Shown: positions 1 through 9,165, counted from the first letter of the stretch. The stretch is DNA of 64,000 bases from Sphingomonas aurantiaca (GCF_003050705.1 NZ_QAOG01000007.1:170997-234996), one strand, 5' to 3'. Notes: generated from the letters alone by a model not told the origin. Translations and numbers: made by a program.

Positions 1-1
1 G

Positions 2-1402
2 CGGGAAGAGGTCGTGGCAGCCTGCGCTTCGGCTGCAAGCCTAGGGATCGTCGTCGGCATGGCCGCAACGCATGCCCGCGCCTTGGTGTCGGACCTGGAT
101 TTCCGACCGGCTGAGCCGGAAGCAGATGCGGCGTTGCTCGACCATCTGGCGCTGCGCGCCGTGCGTCGTTGGACACCGATCGCCGCGGCAACACCACCCG
201 ACGGGCTGTGGCTCGATCTGACCGGCTGCGAGCATCTTCATGGCGGCGAGGAGCGCTTCTGCCAGCGGCTGCGCGCTTTCTGTCAGCGCGCCGGCTTCAC
301 GGCCCGTGTTGCGGTTGCGGATACGCCAGGCGCTGCGCATGCAGTCGCTCGCTTTGGGCGCGCCGCTCTCACGATTGTGCCGTCGGGGCGTACCGTCGAA
401 GCGCTTGGACCTTTGCCGATCGCAGCACTGCGTTTGAACAGCGTAGCGCTGACCGCTGGCCGGAAGTTCGGGTTCGAGACGGTCGCGGATCTCCTGCCCG
501 TTGCCCGGGGGCCGCTAGCGCGCCGTCTCGGCCTAGCCGCGATCACACGGCTCGATCAGGCTCTGGGCGGCGTTGCCGAGCCGATCACGCCGCGCGAGGA
601 TGCAGAGGTGCCGGTCGTCGAACGGCGCCTGCTGGAACCCATCTGCACCGCGGAGGCGATCGAGCGCGTCATGGGAGACCTGCTCGCCGATCTCGCCGAG
701 GTGCTGCAGGCAAGGGGGCTCGGCGCTCGCGTCTTGCGGCTGGTAGGGCTGCGGATCGATGGAGGCGAGCAAGTGGTCGCTGTCGGCACGTCCCGTCCGA
801 CGCGGGAAGTGTCGCATCTCCTACGCCTTCTGAAGCTTCGCATCGACCGGATCGATCCCGGGCTCGGCATTGAGCAGTTCACGCTGGTCGCACCTCACAC
901 AGAACCGCTTGATGCCATCGACCTGGGAGCCGTGCTCGCAGACGAGACATTGGTGCGCGATCCTGCCCGCTTGGTTGACGTCGTCGCTGGCAGGATTGGC
1001 GCGCGCGCGGTGTACCGCCTCGCGCCCGTCGAAAGCCATGTGCCCGAGCGCGCAGTGATTCGCTCGGACCCTGTCGACGCACCCGGCGGCTGGCCAGAAT
1101 GGGTTCGCCCCGTTCGGTTGTTCGCAAGGCCAGAGCCGCTGGCGCGCGTGATAGCTCTGCTGCCGGATCAGCCGCCCCGGCGGTTCGAATGGCGCGGCAC
1201 GACCTACATGATCGTCGCCGGCGACGGCCCCGAGCGCATCCACGGCGAATGGTGGCGCCGCGACGCCGAGGTCTGGGCGGTGCGCGATTACTACCGTGTC
1301 GAGGATGACAAGGGCGGCCGCTACTGGGTGTTCCGACGCGGTGATGGCTTCGAGAGCGAAACCGGCGATCTCAGCTGGTGGATGCACGGCGTGTTCGCAT
1401 GA
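2..1402 (+). CDS. imuB: ImuB, Y-family DNA polymerase-like protein (5' end cut off by the window)
   Basis: ImuB is the catalytically inactive Y-family polymerase homologue that bridges the replicative sliding clamp to DnaE2 during SOS translesion synthesis. The reading frame is open to the window edge and the first visible residues (REEVVAACASAASLGIVVGM) match the interior of the N-terminal palm region, so the true start lies upstream and the GTG at 14 is only the first start codon in view. The C-terminus carries the Trp/Tyr-rich tail typical of the family (GEWWRRDAEVWAVRDYYRVE at about 425-445). Its stop overlaps the dnaE2 start by ATGA, so the two are translationally coupled. An imuA gene is expected just upstream. 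The family is normally LexA-controlled, but the promoter lies outside the window. The identification rests on the characteristic domain ends and on the neighbour. Confidence 0.9.
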   Translation, partial: REEVVAACASAASLGIVVGMAATHARALVSDLDFRPAEPEADAALLDHLALRAVRRWTPIAAATPPDGLWLDLTGCEHLHGGEERFCQRLRAFCQRAGFTARVAVADTPGAAHAVARFGRAALTIVPSGRTVEALGPLPIAALRLNSVALTAGRKFGFETVADLLPVARGPLARRLGLAAITRLDQALGGVAEPITPREDAEVPVVERRLLEPICTAEAIERVMGDLLADLAEVLQARGLGARVLRLVGLRIDGGEQVVAVGTSRPTREVSHLLRLLKLRIDRIDPGLGIEQFTLVAPHTEPLDAIDLGAVLADETLVRDPARLVDVVAGRIGARAVYRLAPVESHVPERAVIRSDPVDAPGGWPEWVRPVRLFARPEPLARVIALLPDQPPRRFEWRGTTYMIVAGDGPERIHGEWWRRDAEVWAVRDYYRVEDDKGGRYWVFRRGDGFESETGDLSWWMHGVFA

Positions 1403-4400
1403 CCGATTATGTCGAACTGCAGGTGCTCACGCATTTCTCACTGCTGCGCGGCGCGTCGAGCCCGGACGAGCTGTTCGCGGCCGCCAATCTGCTTGGCCTG
1501 GATGCCCTGGGGCTATCGGACATCGGTTCCGTCGCCGGGGTCGTGCGGGGCTGGGAGGCGCAGAAGGCGACTGGCGTGCGGATGATCGCCGGTGCCCGCG
1601 TCGATCTCGCCTGTGGGCGCCGGCTGCTGCTCTATCCGACCGATCGGCCCGCTTGGTCCAGGCTTACCCGGCTGCTGACGGTCGGCAAGAAGCGAGCGGG
1701 CAAGGGCAAGGGCAAGTGCGAGCTGCACTGGCACGATCTCGTGGCCTGGTCCGAAGGAACGGTCGCTATTCTGCTCGCCGAGGACGCCAGCGACCATAAT
1801 GCGGTCGCGCTCGCCGAGCTGAAAACGGTGTATGGCAAGCGCGGCTATATGGCGCTGTACCAGCGGCGCCGGCCGAACGACGCGGTCCGTATCCATGCAC
1901 TGGCCCGCCAAGCCGCAGCCGCAGGCGTACGCGCGGTCGCCACTGGCGACATTCTCTATCACGCGCCCGAGGCGCGGCTGATGCAGGACGTCGTCACTGC
2001 GGTGAGAGAGAAATGCACGGTCGACGAACTCGGCTATCGCCGAGAGGTGAACGCCGACCGCGCGCTCAAGTCGCCGGCCGAGATGGTTCGACGGTTCAAG
2101 GCGTACCCGGACGCACTGCGCGCCAGCGTCGATATTGCGCGCGCCTGTACCTTCGATCTCGGCGAGCTGGCGTACCAATACCCGCATGAGCGGCTGTTGG
2201 AGGGGCTGAGCGCACAGGAAGCGCTCGAGCGCTTGGCGCTGGAGGCCGCCGACCGGATGTTCGATGGGGCGGTGCCCCAGGCGTACACCGATCAGATCAC
2301 CCACGAGCTGAAGCTCATCGCAGAGCTTGCATACGCCCCTTATTTTCTGACCGTCTACGCGATCGTGCGTGAAGCACGGCGCCGCGGAATCCTGTGCCAG
2401 GGGCGGGGGTCTGCCGCGAACTCGTGCGTATGTTTCGTGCTCGCGATCACCTCGATCGACCCGATCAAGCACGAACTGCTGTTCGAGCGGTTCGTCTCGG
2501 GCGAGCGCCGTGAGCCGCCCGATATCGATGTCGATTTCGAGCATGAGCGGCGCGAAGAAATCATCCAGTGGATTTACGAAACCTACGGCCGCAACCACGC
2601 CGCGCTGACGGCTGTGGTGCAGCGCTACCGCGCGCGCGGCGCCGTGCGCGACGTCGGCAAGGCGCTGGGGTTGCCCGAGGACCTGACGTCGTCGTTGGCG
2701 GGTCTGGTCTGGGGTTGGTCGGCCGAGGGCGTCGGCGAGAAGCAGGTCGATGAACTGAACCTAGATATGGGCGATCGTCGGTTGCGGCTTACGCTCGAAC
2801 TCGCCCGCAAGCTGATCGGCGTGCCACGCCATATGTCGCAGCACCCTGGCGGGTTCGTGCTCACCCACGACCGGCTCGACGACCTCGTGCCGATCGAGCC
2901 TGCCGCAATGGTCGACCGGCAGATCATCGAGTGGGACAAGGATGATATCGACTCCCTGAAGTTCATGAAGGTCGATGTGCTCGGCCTCGGCATGCTTGGC
3001 TGCATGAACCGCGCCTTCAACATGCTGGAGCAGGACAAGGGCATCCGCATCGGTCTGGGCGACCTCCAGGATGACGATCCGGCGGTGTACGCCATGATCC
3101 AGAATGCCGACACGCTCGGCACCTTCCAGATCGAAAGCCGTGCGCAGATGTCGATGCTGCCGCGGATGAAGCCGCGCCGATTCTATGACCTCGTGATCCA
3201 GGTCGCGATCGTCCGACCCGGCCCAATCCAGGGCGACATGGTGCACCCGTATCTGCGCCGACGTGAGGGGTTGGAGAAGCCCGAATATCCCCGGCCCGAA
3301 CTGCGCGCTGTGCTGGAAAAGACGCTCGGCGTGCCACTGTTCCAGGAGCAGGCGATGAAGGTCGCCATCGTGGGCGCCGGCTTCACGCCGGCCGAGGCGG
3401 ATCAGCTGCGCCGCGCCATGGCGACCTTCAAGGTCACCGGCGGCGTGTCGCATTTCTCGGAAAAGCTCGTCGAGGGCATGGTCACGCGCGGGTATCCGCG
3501 CGACTTCGCCGAACGCACCTTCCGCCAGCTCGAGGGCTTCGGCTCCTACGGATTCCCGGAGAGCCACGCGGCGAGCTTCGCCAAGATTTCCTACGCCTCG
3601 AGCTGGATGAAGCATCACCATCCCGACGTCTTCTGCGCCTCGCTGATGAACGCGCAGCCGATGGGGTTCTACGCCCCCGCGCAGATCGTGCGCGACGCCC
3701 AGGCACACGATGTTCAGGTCCGGCCCCCGTGCATCAACGCGAGCCGCTGGGATTGCACGTTGGAGCCGACAGGCGGCCGCTATCTCGCGGTGCGGCTCGG
3801 GCTGCGCCAGGTGCGCGGACTGTCGAACGCCGACGGTGCCGCGATCGTTGGCGCGCGCAGCACGACATTGTTCGACTCCATCGAGGACGTGTGGCGTCGA
3901 TCCGGCGTCCAGCGCGAGGCGATCGAGAAGCTCGCTGATGCCGATGCGTTTCACGCGTTCGGCGCCGACAGGCGGCAGGGCCTGTGGAAGGTAAGGGGCC
4001 TTGGCGAGGCGCCGCTGCCGCTGTTCGCGGCTGCGGATCGCTTGTGTGAGACGATCAGCGCCGAAGGGATCGAACCGTCCGTCGCTCTCCGTCCGTTGAC
4101 GGACGGGCGCGAGGTGATCGAGGATTACCGCTCGCTTCAGCTGTCGCTGCGGGCGCATCCGCTGACGTTCGTCCGCGATGAGCTGGCCAGGCGTGGCGTG
4201 ACCAAATGCGGGGAGCTCACGAATATCCGAGATGGCCGGCACGTCGAGGTCGCCGGCATCATCCTGGTCCGGCAAAAGCCCGGGTCCGCCAAGGGGGTGT
4301 TGTTCATCACGATCGAGGACGAGACCGGAATCGCCAACGGCATCCTGTGGCCGGACCGGTTCGAGCGGCAACGCCGCACGATCATGTCCGCGTCGATGAT

Positions 4401-4668
4401 CGGCATGAAGGGCAGGGTGCAGAAAGAGGGCGAGGTGATCCACGTCATCTGCGACCGGATCATCGACCATGGGGACCTGCTGCACCGCGTTGGCGAGATG
4501 TCGTTCCCTCATCGGACCGGCCGCGGCGATGGGGCCAAGCATGCCGGATCGCCTGACCGGGGTGACGCGGGCTGGAAGCCGGAGCCGCGGAACTGCTACT
4601 GGCCGCCGCACGCCGAGGGCATGGATCCCGAGGACGCGGTGCGTTTCAAATCGCATGACTTTCGTTGA
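1399..4668 (+). CDS. dnaE2: Error-prone DNA polymerase III alpha subunit DnaE2 (ImuC)
   Basis: DnaE2 is the error-prone C-family polymerase that works with ImuA and ImuB to bypass lesions. I chose ATG 1399 (MTDYVELQ) because it overlaps the imuB stop as ATGA and begins exactly at the conserved PHP-domain start; the in-frame ATG at 1378 lies inside imuB. The product is 1089 residues, normal for DnaE2. The PHP domain covers about 1-270, the polymerase palm contains the catalytic PDIDVDFEHERR motif near residue 374, and the C-terminal third has an OB-fold region (VEVAGIILVRQKPGSAKGV at about 950). The C-terminus reads WPPHAEGMDPEDAVRFKSHDFR, the usual DnaE2 ending. It lies in an operon with imuB and probably with the small gene at 4672, which begins 3 nt after its stop. 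Confidence 0.95.
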   Translation: MTDYVELQVLTHFSLLRGASSPDELFAAANLLGLDALGLSDIGSVAGVVRGWEAQKATGVRMIAGARVDLACGRRLLLYPTDRPAWSRLTRLLTVGKKRAGKGKGKCELHWHDLVAWSEGTVAILLAEDASDHNAVALAELKTVYGKRGYMALYQRRRPNDAVRIHALARQAAAAGVRAVATGDILYHAPEARLMQDVVTAVREKCTVDELGYRREVNADRALKSPAEMVRRFKAYPDALRASVDIARACTFDLGELAYQYPHERLLEGLSAQEALERLALEAADRMFDGAVPQAYTDQITHELKLIAELAYAPYFLTVYAIVREARRRGILCQGRGSAANSCVCFVLAITSIDPIKHELLFERFVSGERREPPDIDVDFEHERREEIIQWIYETYGRNHAALTAVVQRYRARGAVRDVGKALGLPEDLTSSLAGLVWGWSAEGVGEKQVDELNLDMGDRRLRLTLELARKLIGVPRHMSQHPGGFVLTHDRLDDLVPIEPAAMVDRQIIEWDKDDIDSLKFMKVDVLGLGMLGCMNRAFNMLEQDKGIRIGLGDLQDDDPAVYAMIQNADTLGTFQIESRAQMSMLPRMKPRRFYDLVIQVAIVRPGPIQGDMVHPYLRRREGLEKPEYPRPELRAVLEKTLGVPLFQEQAMKVAIVGAGFTPAEADQLRRAMATFKVTGGVSHFSEKLVEGMVTRGYPRDFAERTFRQLEGFGSYGFPESHAASFAKISYASSWMKHHHPDVFCASLMNAQPMGFYAPAQIVRDAQAHDVQVRPPCINASRWDCTLEPTGGRYLAVRLGLRQVRGLSNADGAAIVGARSTTLFDSIEDVWRRSGVQREAIEKLADADAFHAFGADRRQGLWKVRGLGEAPLPLFAAADRLCETISAEGIEPSVALRPLTDGREVIEDYRSLQLSLRAHPLTFVRDELARRGVTKCGELTNIRDGRHVEVAGIILVRQKPGSAKGVLFITIEDETGIANGILWPDRFERQRRTIMSASMIGMKGRVQKEGEVIHVICDRIIDHGDLLHRVGEMSFPHRTGRGDGAKHAGSPDRGDAGWKPEPRNCYWPPHAEGMDPEDAVRFKSHDFR

Positions 4669-4671
4669 GCG

Positions 4672-4959
4672 ATGGCAAAGCTCGCTCGCCACCAGCGCGT
4701 CGTCATTGCGCTATCGGTCCATATCCTGCGGAGCGGCGTCGCCCGCTGCTCGGACGCACGCGTGGACGGCGCGGAGGTTCGCTTGGCGCTTCGGTGCCTG
4801 CTGCCGCACTGCCTGGAGCGATGGCCGCTCGAGCTTTATTGGGATGCGGCGCGCCAGGAGAATGAGATCGGCAGGGCACAGGGGGTGACCGCTGCGTTCA
4901 ACGGCATTGTCCGTCAGCTGCGCCGTGCGGGCCGATATGAGGAAGTGCTCGATCAGTGA
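4672..4959 (+). CDS. Small hypothetical protein in the imuB-dnaE2 operon
   Basis: This 95-residue protein starts 3 nt after the dnaE2 stop, so it is very probably translated from the same mRNA. I recognise no domain. It is basic and rich in Arg, Ala and Leu, with a predicted mostly helical fold and three Cys residues in the first 60 positions (RCSDARVDGAEVRLALRCLL). There is no signal peptide or membrane segment. The tight spacing and coding-like codon use argue that it is real and linked to mutagenesis or to SOS expression, but a function cannot be assigned from sequence alone. Confidence 0.65.
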   Translation: MAKLARHQRVVIALSVHILRSGVARCSDARVDGAEVRLALRCLLPHCLERWPLELYWDAARQENEIGRAQGVTAAFNGIVRQLRRAGRYEEVLDQ

Positions 4960-5058
4960 GAAGGAGTGGCCGCCTGCATCGTCGGCTGAAACGCCTGGGG
5001 GTGGCGCCCGTTTGGATGCGACGGATCGATCCGGCTGGCGGTTCCTTCCGCCACGGCT

Positions 5059-5349
5059 TCAGCCTTCTACGTCGGCCGCAGTCAGCAGGATCGGGGGCTC
5101 CCCGCCGAGCCGCTTGACGAACTCGCGCTGTGCTATGCGGTGAATGTCGCTTTCGAACTCGATGAAGACCTCCAGGGCAGTTTCGGAATCGACAGTATCG
5201 CGATCAGGATCGAGAAGCTGTGTCAGAGCCTCGCTGGTGATGAGGAATTCAACGACCCCTAAGTTGGTGGTACCCGTGAAACCGACGCTCTCGCGTTCGG
5301 CAACCCAGTAATAGTCCCCCATCTCGAAACGGACGCTGGGATTGGCCAT
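5059..5349 (-). CDS. Small DUF1488-like protein
   Basis: The 96-residue product has the look of the DUF1488 family: an N-terminal part with aromatic residues (FEMGDYYWVAERESVGF), a central VVEFLITSEAL stretch, and a C-terminal helix followed by an ILLTAADV-type end (IHRIAQREFVKRLGGEPPIL). That family has no known function and is common in alpha- and betaproteobacteria as a small solo protein. It lies 6 nt downstream of the gene at 5356-5643 on the same strand, so they may form a two-gene unit. Family assignment is from memory of the profile and is moderate at best; that the frame is coding is likelier. Confidence 0.5.
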   Translation of the reverse strand: MANPSVRFEMGDYYWVAERESVGFTGTTNLGVVEFLITSEALTQLLDPDRDTVDSETALEVFIEFESDIHRIAQREFVKRLGGEPPILLTAADVEG

Positions 5350-5355
5350 GCCGGC

Positions 5356-5643
5356 TTACTCCTCGGTTGTGCTGGAAGCCGGCAGGTGCTCCGCCAGTGC
5401 TGCGATACCCTCACCGGTAAATGTCGTGCTGGAGGCACCCTCGATCTGGACAGGATGCTCTACCGTCAGGACGGCCGCGGCTTGATGCTCGGGGTCCAAT
5501 CCGCGCCAATCGCGAACTGCTCGCTCGAGGTTGGTGACTTCAGCGACGTCACTATCGCCGCGCGGGACGTTTTCGAGCGACGCGCTCATCCGCCAATTGA
5601 TCTCGGGCGTCTTCGCGCTTTCACCCCAGGTCGCTTCTGTCAT
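5356..5643 (-). CDS. Hypothetical small acidic protein
   Basis: This 95-residue protein begins at an ATG at 5643 and ends 6 nt before the DUF1488-like gene, which suggests co-transcription. It is acidic, with no membrane segment or signal peptide, and I do not recognise a domain. The middle (NLERAVRDWRGLDPEHQAAA) resembles a short amphipathic helix. Its codon pattern is compatible with a genuine gene, but there is no independent evidence for expression. Confidence 0.45.
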   Translation of the reverse strand: MTEATWGESAKTPEINWRMSASLENVPRGDSDVAEVTNLERAVRDWRGLDPEHQAAAVLTVEHPVQIEGASSTTFTGEGIAALAEHLPASSTTEE

Positions 5644-6229
5644 GATCGTCTACCTTCTCGCGTCTGGTTCTGGCGCAATTTCGATTGTAGCCCGACAGGG
5701 CGCGTCCGTGCCAGTCCGAAGCCCACAATCCTCGAGCTTCAAGGGCCGCGAGGGGCGACCGCGATGATATCGAGCTTTCGCAGGGCTCGTGCCATGCGTT
5801 TGGCATCGAGCAGCGCGATGCCTTGTGCTGGAAAGGCGCTGGCGAGCTGGCGCGCGGTCAATGGCGCCGACACCTGACCTAGAACGGCAAGCGCTGCTGC
5901 GTGCACCTCAGGGGGTGAAGCCTTCAGGGCGTCTAGGGCTTTAATTCCGACTCGTGAAGGTTGCTCGGTCTGATCGGTAGACCAACGACATACCCCCGCG
6001 CTGCGACAGCACGTAGCACGCCCAGCGGTACCGGTTACCTGAAGAGCAAGCCGCCACGGCCGACGCTCTGCGTGGGATTAACCGTTCTATCGATGCCACC
6101 CGAGCAGGCACTTGCATTCGCCCCTCTCGAACCCGGGCAACGCGGCTCGAACCGGCTATCTCGACCGGCAACGTAAGGTCGTGTATAACGTACCGTATTG
6201 GCCTGATGGGCGCTTATATGAGACGCTAG
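5644..6229. other. 586-bp stretch without a secure gene; possible winged-helix remnant
   Basis: No complete gene is convincing here. On the minus strand the frame ending at 5739 reads with good codon pattern from about 5925 (EVHAAALAVLGQVSAPLTAR, then QLASAFPAQGIALLDAKRMA), which looks like a helix-turn-helix segment, but it lacks a clear start and is probably a remnant. The last 60 bases before hipB are AT-richer (around 6180-6225, with TATAACGTAC and CTTATATGAG) and probably hold the hipBA promoter and operator. A classical HipB operator was not identified. Confidence 0.3.
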
Positions 6230-6562
6230 ATGCGATCGACTGTCGCTGATACTCTGCCGCCGCGCGTGCGGCGGAGCTTGACGAAGCTAGGCGCCGATAT
6301 TGCGCTGGCGCGCAAAAAGCGCAGCCTCACGGTGGTCATGATGGCCGAACGCATCGGCGTGGCCAAGAGCACATATCTCAAGCTGGAAAAAGGCGACCCG
6401 ACCGTCGCGTTGGGTACATACGCCATGACCTTCTTCGTTCTCGGGTTTGGCGAGAGCCTTGGAGAGATCCTCGACGCCAGAAACGACGAGCAAGGTCTGG
6501 TGCTCGACGTGGAGCGCATGCCGCAGCGCGTTCGCCGACCCAAACCGCCGGTTTCGCTATGA
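6230..6562 (+). CDS. hipB: HipB-like antitoxin, XRE-family DNA-binding protein
   Basis: This 110-residue protein is a helix-turn-helix protein of the XRE/Cro type; the HTH spans about 20-65, with the turn at MAERIGVAKSTYLKLEKGDP. It precedes and overlaps the hipA-like gene by ATGA, the arrangement expected of a HipB antitoxin that binds both its own promoter and the HipA kinase. The C-terminal tail (RMPQRVRRPKPPVSL) is basic and could contact the toxin. AT-rich DNA just upstream is the natural place for its operator. The identification as an antitoxin depends on the partner gene. Confidence 0.85.
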   Translation: MRSTVADTLPPRVRRSLTKLGADIALARKKRSLTVVMMAERIGVAKSTYLKLEKGDPTVALGTYAMTFFVLGFGESLGEILDARNDEQGLVLDVERMPQRVRRPKPPVSL

Positions 6563-7845
6563 GGCGGACCATCGGCATCCAGATTGGCGACGAGGCGCGC
6601 GTCGTCGGATTGCTGCACTACAATCAGCAGGGAAGCCGCGAGAGCGCGGGCTTCGAATATGATGCCGGCTGGCTGGCCGACCCCGACCGCTTCGCCCTCG
6701 AGCCCGCGCTGCCGCTCGTTGCCGGCCCGCAGTTTCACCGCAAGGCAGGCACTGGCTCTGTCTTCCATGCCGCCATCGCCGACACCGAGCCAGACGGATG
6801 GGGTAAGCGCGTCATTCAGCGAGACCATGCCAAGCGACGGCAGGACGCCCGCCGCCGCGGCGAGGAGGTCAACGCCCGCGCCTTGAATGGCCTCGATTAT
6901 CTGTTGGCGGTCGACGACGTCAGCCGGGTCGGCGCGCTGCGTCTCGTCGACGAGCAAGGGATCGCGCAGCGCGCGACCGAGGATGGTCGCCGCACCACGC
7001 CACCCCTCATCGAGCTGGGTCATCTCTTGGCCGCCAGTCGCGCGGTCGAGACCAACACGGAAACCGCCGCCGATCTCGCCTATCTGCGCGGTCGCGGCAC
7101 GTCGCTCGGCGGGCTACGCCCCAAATGCACCGTCATCGATGACGAGGGGCATCTTTCGATCGGCAAGTTTCCGAGCGTCGCCGACGAGCGTTCTGTCACG
7201 CGAGGGGAGGTGCTGGCGATGCGGCTTGCCCGCCGCGCCGGGATCGACGCCGCCGAAGCCCGGCTGGTCGAGAGCGATGGCGACGCAATCGCGCTGATCC
7301 GACGGTTCGATCGGCCCGCCGGGGGCGGGCGGTTGATGTACGTTTCGGCGGCGACGATGATTGGCGCGGAGCCTGGAGACGCACAGGAACACGCTTACAC
7401 CGAGATCGTGGACGCGCTTCGTGTGAACGGAAGCAACCCCACTGCCGATATCGAGGAGCTATGGCGTCGGATCGCCTTTTCGATCCTGATCACCAACGTC
7501 GACGATCATCTTATGAACCACGGCTTCCTGCACGTCGACAGGGGACTGTGGCGGCTGGCGCCGGCGTTCGACATCAATCCGTTCCCGGAGCGGCTACGCG
7601 AGTTGAAAACGTGGGTCTCGGAAGAGGTCGGCCCTGAAGCTACGATCGACGCTTTGATGTCCGTGCTACCCTACTTTCGCCTGACACAATCGCGCGCGAA
7701 GGAAATGCTGTCGCAAATTGAGCAGGCCGTCGCGGGTTGGCAGGACGAGGGACGTGCGCTTGGCATGACCGGTGCCGACCTCGACAGCTTTGCTGATGCT
7801 TTCGAGCACGGTGAGCGCGCCGCGGTACAGGCGGTGCTGGCTTAA
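6559..7845 (+). CDS. hipA: HipA-like Ser/Thr kinase toxin
   Basis: HipA toxins are Ser/Thr kinases; the best-known member phosphorylates glutamyl-tRNA synthetase and induces dormancy. This 428-residue protein has the normal length. The gating/activation loop is SLGGLRPK at 182-189, with the usual autophosphorylation Ser, the catalytic loop is NVDDHLMN at 313-320, and the metal-binding Asp follows in FDIN near 338. All key residues are therefore present, and it should be an active kinase. It overlaps hipB by 4 nt. The target of this branch is unknown; it is more divergent than the E. coli protein in the N-terminal subdomain, as many alphaproteobacterial HipA proteins are. Confidence 0.9.
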   Translation: MRRTIGIQIGDEARVVGLLHYNQQGSRESAGFEYDAGWLADPDRFALEPALPLVAGPQFHRKAGTGSVFHAAIADTEPDGWGKRVIQRDHAKRRQDARRRGEEVNARALNGLDYLLAVDDVSRVGALRLVDEQGIAQRATEDGRRTTPPLIELGHLLAASRAVETNTETAADLAYLRGRGTSLGGLRPKCTVIDDEGHLSIGKFPSVADERSVTRGEVLAMRLARRAGIDAAEARLVESDGDAIALIRRFDRPAGGGRLMYVSAATMIGAEPGDAQEHAYTEIVDALRVNGSNPTADIEELWRRIAFSILITNVDDHLMNHGFLHVDRGLWRLAPAFDINPFPERLRELKTWVSEEVGPEATIDALMSVLPYFRLTQSRAKEMLSQIEQAVAGWQDEGRALGMTGADLDSFADAFEHGERAAVQAVLA

Positions 7846-8154
7846 TGAAACGCTAGACGTTCCAAACTATGAACAAGTGAAGGAGCTGACGATACTCCCG
7901 GTACATTCGTCGGCTGGCGGATCGGCCGACTATTGGCGCTTATTTGCGATGGCAATCTTAAGCTATGAAATTCTGCTCTTGCGACTAGTAGTCTTACTGA
8001 GATGGCTGGCTGCTGTCTGGGTAATTCTTTTCGAAAGCAGCCTGTCCGCTATTGGGAAGGCAGATGGCGTTAGCGGGCTTTCGCTGAAGCCATCTGCCTT
8101 TCTCAAAAACGATGGTATTTTGGGAATCGCCTAGGTGGGCGGTGAAAGCCAATT
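7846..8154. other. 309-bp intergenic stretch between hipA and the GlxA-type regulator
   Basis: The sequence is AT-richer than its surroundings. The plus-strand frame from 7772 to 8134 overlaps hipA out of frame and has no recognisable product, so I do not call it. The only structure seen is the hairpin listed separately at 8057-8100, between the two convergent genes. Confidence 0.5.
8057..8100. terminator. Perfect 12-bp inverted repeat between convergent genes
   Basis: AAGGCAGATGGC at 8057-8068 is the exact reverse complement of GCCATCTGCCTT at 8089-8100. The 20-nt loop contains a second small stem, AGCG (8072-8075) against CGCT (8082-8085), so the whole can fold into one long hairpin. It lies between the hipA 3' end and the 3' end of the minus-strand regulator, the right place for a bidirectional terminator. 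There is no clean T tract, so a palindromic repeat element is the alternative. Confidence 0.5.
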
Positions 8155-9165
8155 TCAGGCTACAGTCTTGACCGCCGTAGCGAACCGTCGCCGATAATCG
8201 GAAGGAGATAAGCCGACAATGCGATGGAATACCTTACGAAACGCGCTTGGATCGGTGTAGCCCACGTCCCAGCCGATTTGGTCGATAGCAAGCCTTGTAT
8301 CACGCAGCTTTGTCTTGGCGTTCGATACTCGCAGGCGTTGCCAGTATTCGGTCGTGGTATAGCCGGTCGCTTTCTGAAAGCGTCGTAAAAGCGTCCGTTC
8401 CTCAAGGCTAGCTTGAGCTGCAAGCGCTGCCACGTTGACGGTTTTGCCCTTATTACTTTCCAGGAATTCTTGCACCTTCAATATAGCCTCGTCCTTGTGG
8501 CCAACGTGGGGACTGAAGCCGCTGTAATAGCTCTGCTCGCGTCCGGGCGGATCAATGAGGAAGCCACGGGCCACTTCTATCATCACGGCATCCCCCATGA
8601 ACCGCGCGATGATCGTCAAGCAGAGATCGGTCCAGGCCATGACGCCCCCGGCCGTGATGATGTCACCATCGTCGATGACGATCCGGTCGGTTTCGACCCG
8701 CGCCAAAGGGAAGCGGCTTCGAAAGCGATCTTCGTAGGTCCAGTGCGTCGTGACGGTTCGGTTGTCGAACAAGCCGGTATCGCCAAGCACGAATGCACCT
8801 GAGCAGATGGAGGCCAGCACGGCGCCCTCGGCGTGCCGTTCGAGCAACCAGCTCTTTATATCTGGATCCCTGTCATCATGCGGGCCATCCAACGCCGGTG
8901 GCAAAATGCATATCGATGGATCAGTGCTGCATGGCGCCGAGGAATAAACGCGCTCCAACCGGCCCGTTGCCTTCGCTGCAGCCCAGTGACTGACCACTAG
9001 CCTGGATCTGTGCGCTTGCGCCGGCAACGAAGCGGCAATGCGATCGGCAGCAATCAGGAGATCCGTCATGCCCAAAATCGCTGCTTGCTGGGCTCCACGA
9101 TAGGCAAGAAGAGCAATTTCCATCATGTCATTTCTAACCCGGTTTTTGTCGCTGTCGCCACTCAT
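8155..9165 (-). CDS. GlxA-type transcriptional regulator (DJ-1/PfpI domain plus AraC HTH)
   Basis: The 336-residue protein has an N-terminal DJ-1/PfpI-like domain (about 14-200) with the nucleophile-elbow Cys at 121 in ASICSGAFVLG, followed by a C-terminal AraC-type double HTH (about 225-330; EERTLLRRFQKATGYTTTEY and PSAFRKVFHRIVGLSPSDYR). Such regulators normally act as activators of adjacent genes. It is transcribed divergently from the hydrolase at 9218, its likely target, with only about 50 bp between. The start could also be the ATG ATG pair at 9126/9123, just ahead of the conserved EIALLAYRGAQ. A decayed paralogue is at 16547-17445. Confidence 0.88.
   Translation of the reverse strand: MSGDSDKNRVRNDMMEIALLAYRGAQQAAILGMTDLLIAADRIAASLPAQAHRSRLVVSHWAAAKATGRLERVYSSAPCSTDPSICILPPALDGPHDDRDPDIKSWLLERHAEGAVLASICSGAFVLGDTGLFDNRTVTTHWTYEDRFRSRFPLARVETDRIVIDDGDIITAGGVMAWTDLCLTIIARFMGDAVMIEVARGFLIDPPGREQSYYSGFSPHVGHKDEAILKVQEFLESNKGKTVNVAALAAQASLEERTLLRRFQKATGYTTTEYWQRLRVSNAKTKLRDTRLAIDQIGWDVGYTDPSAFRKVFHRIVGLSPSDYRRRFATAVKTVA

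Noticed and set aside
2761..4692. 643-residue minus-strand open frame antisense to dnaE2
   Set aside because: It mirrors dnaE2 codons on the other strand and contains no domain; long antisense frames are common in GC-rich genes.
7772..8134. Plus-strand 120-codon frame after hipA
   Set aside because: It overlaps hipA out of frame, has unusual composition and ends within the hairpin region; no homologous family is apparent.
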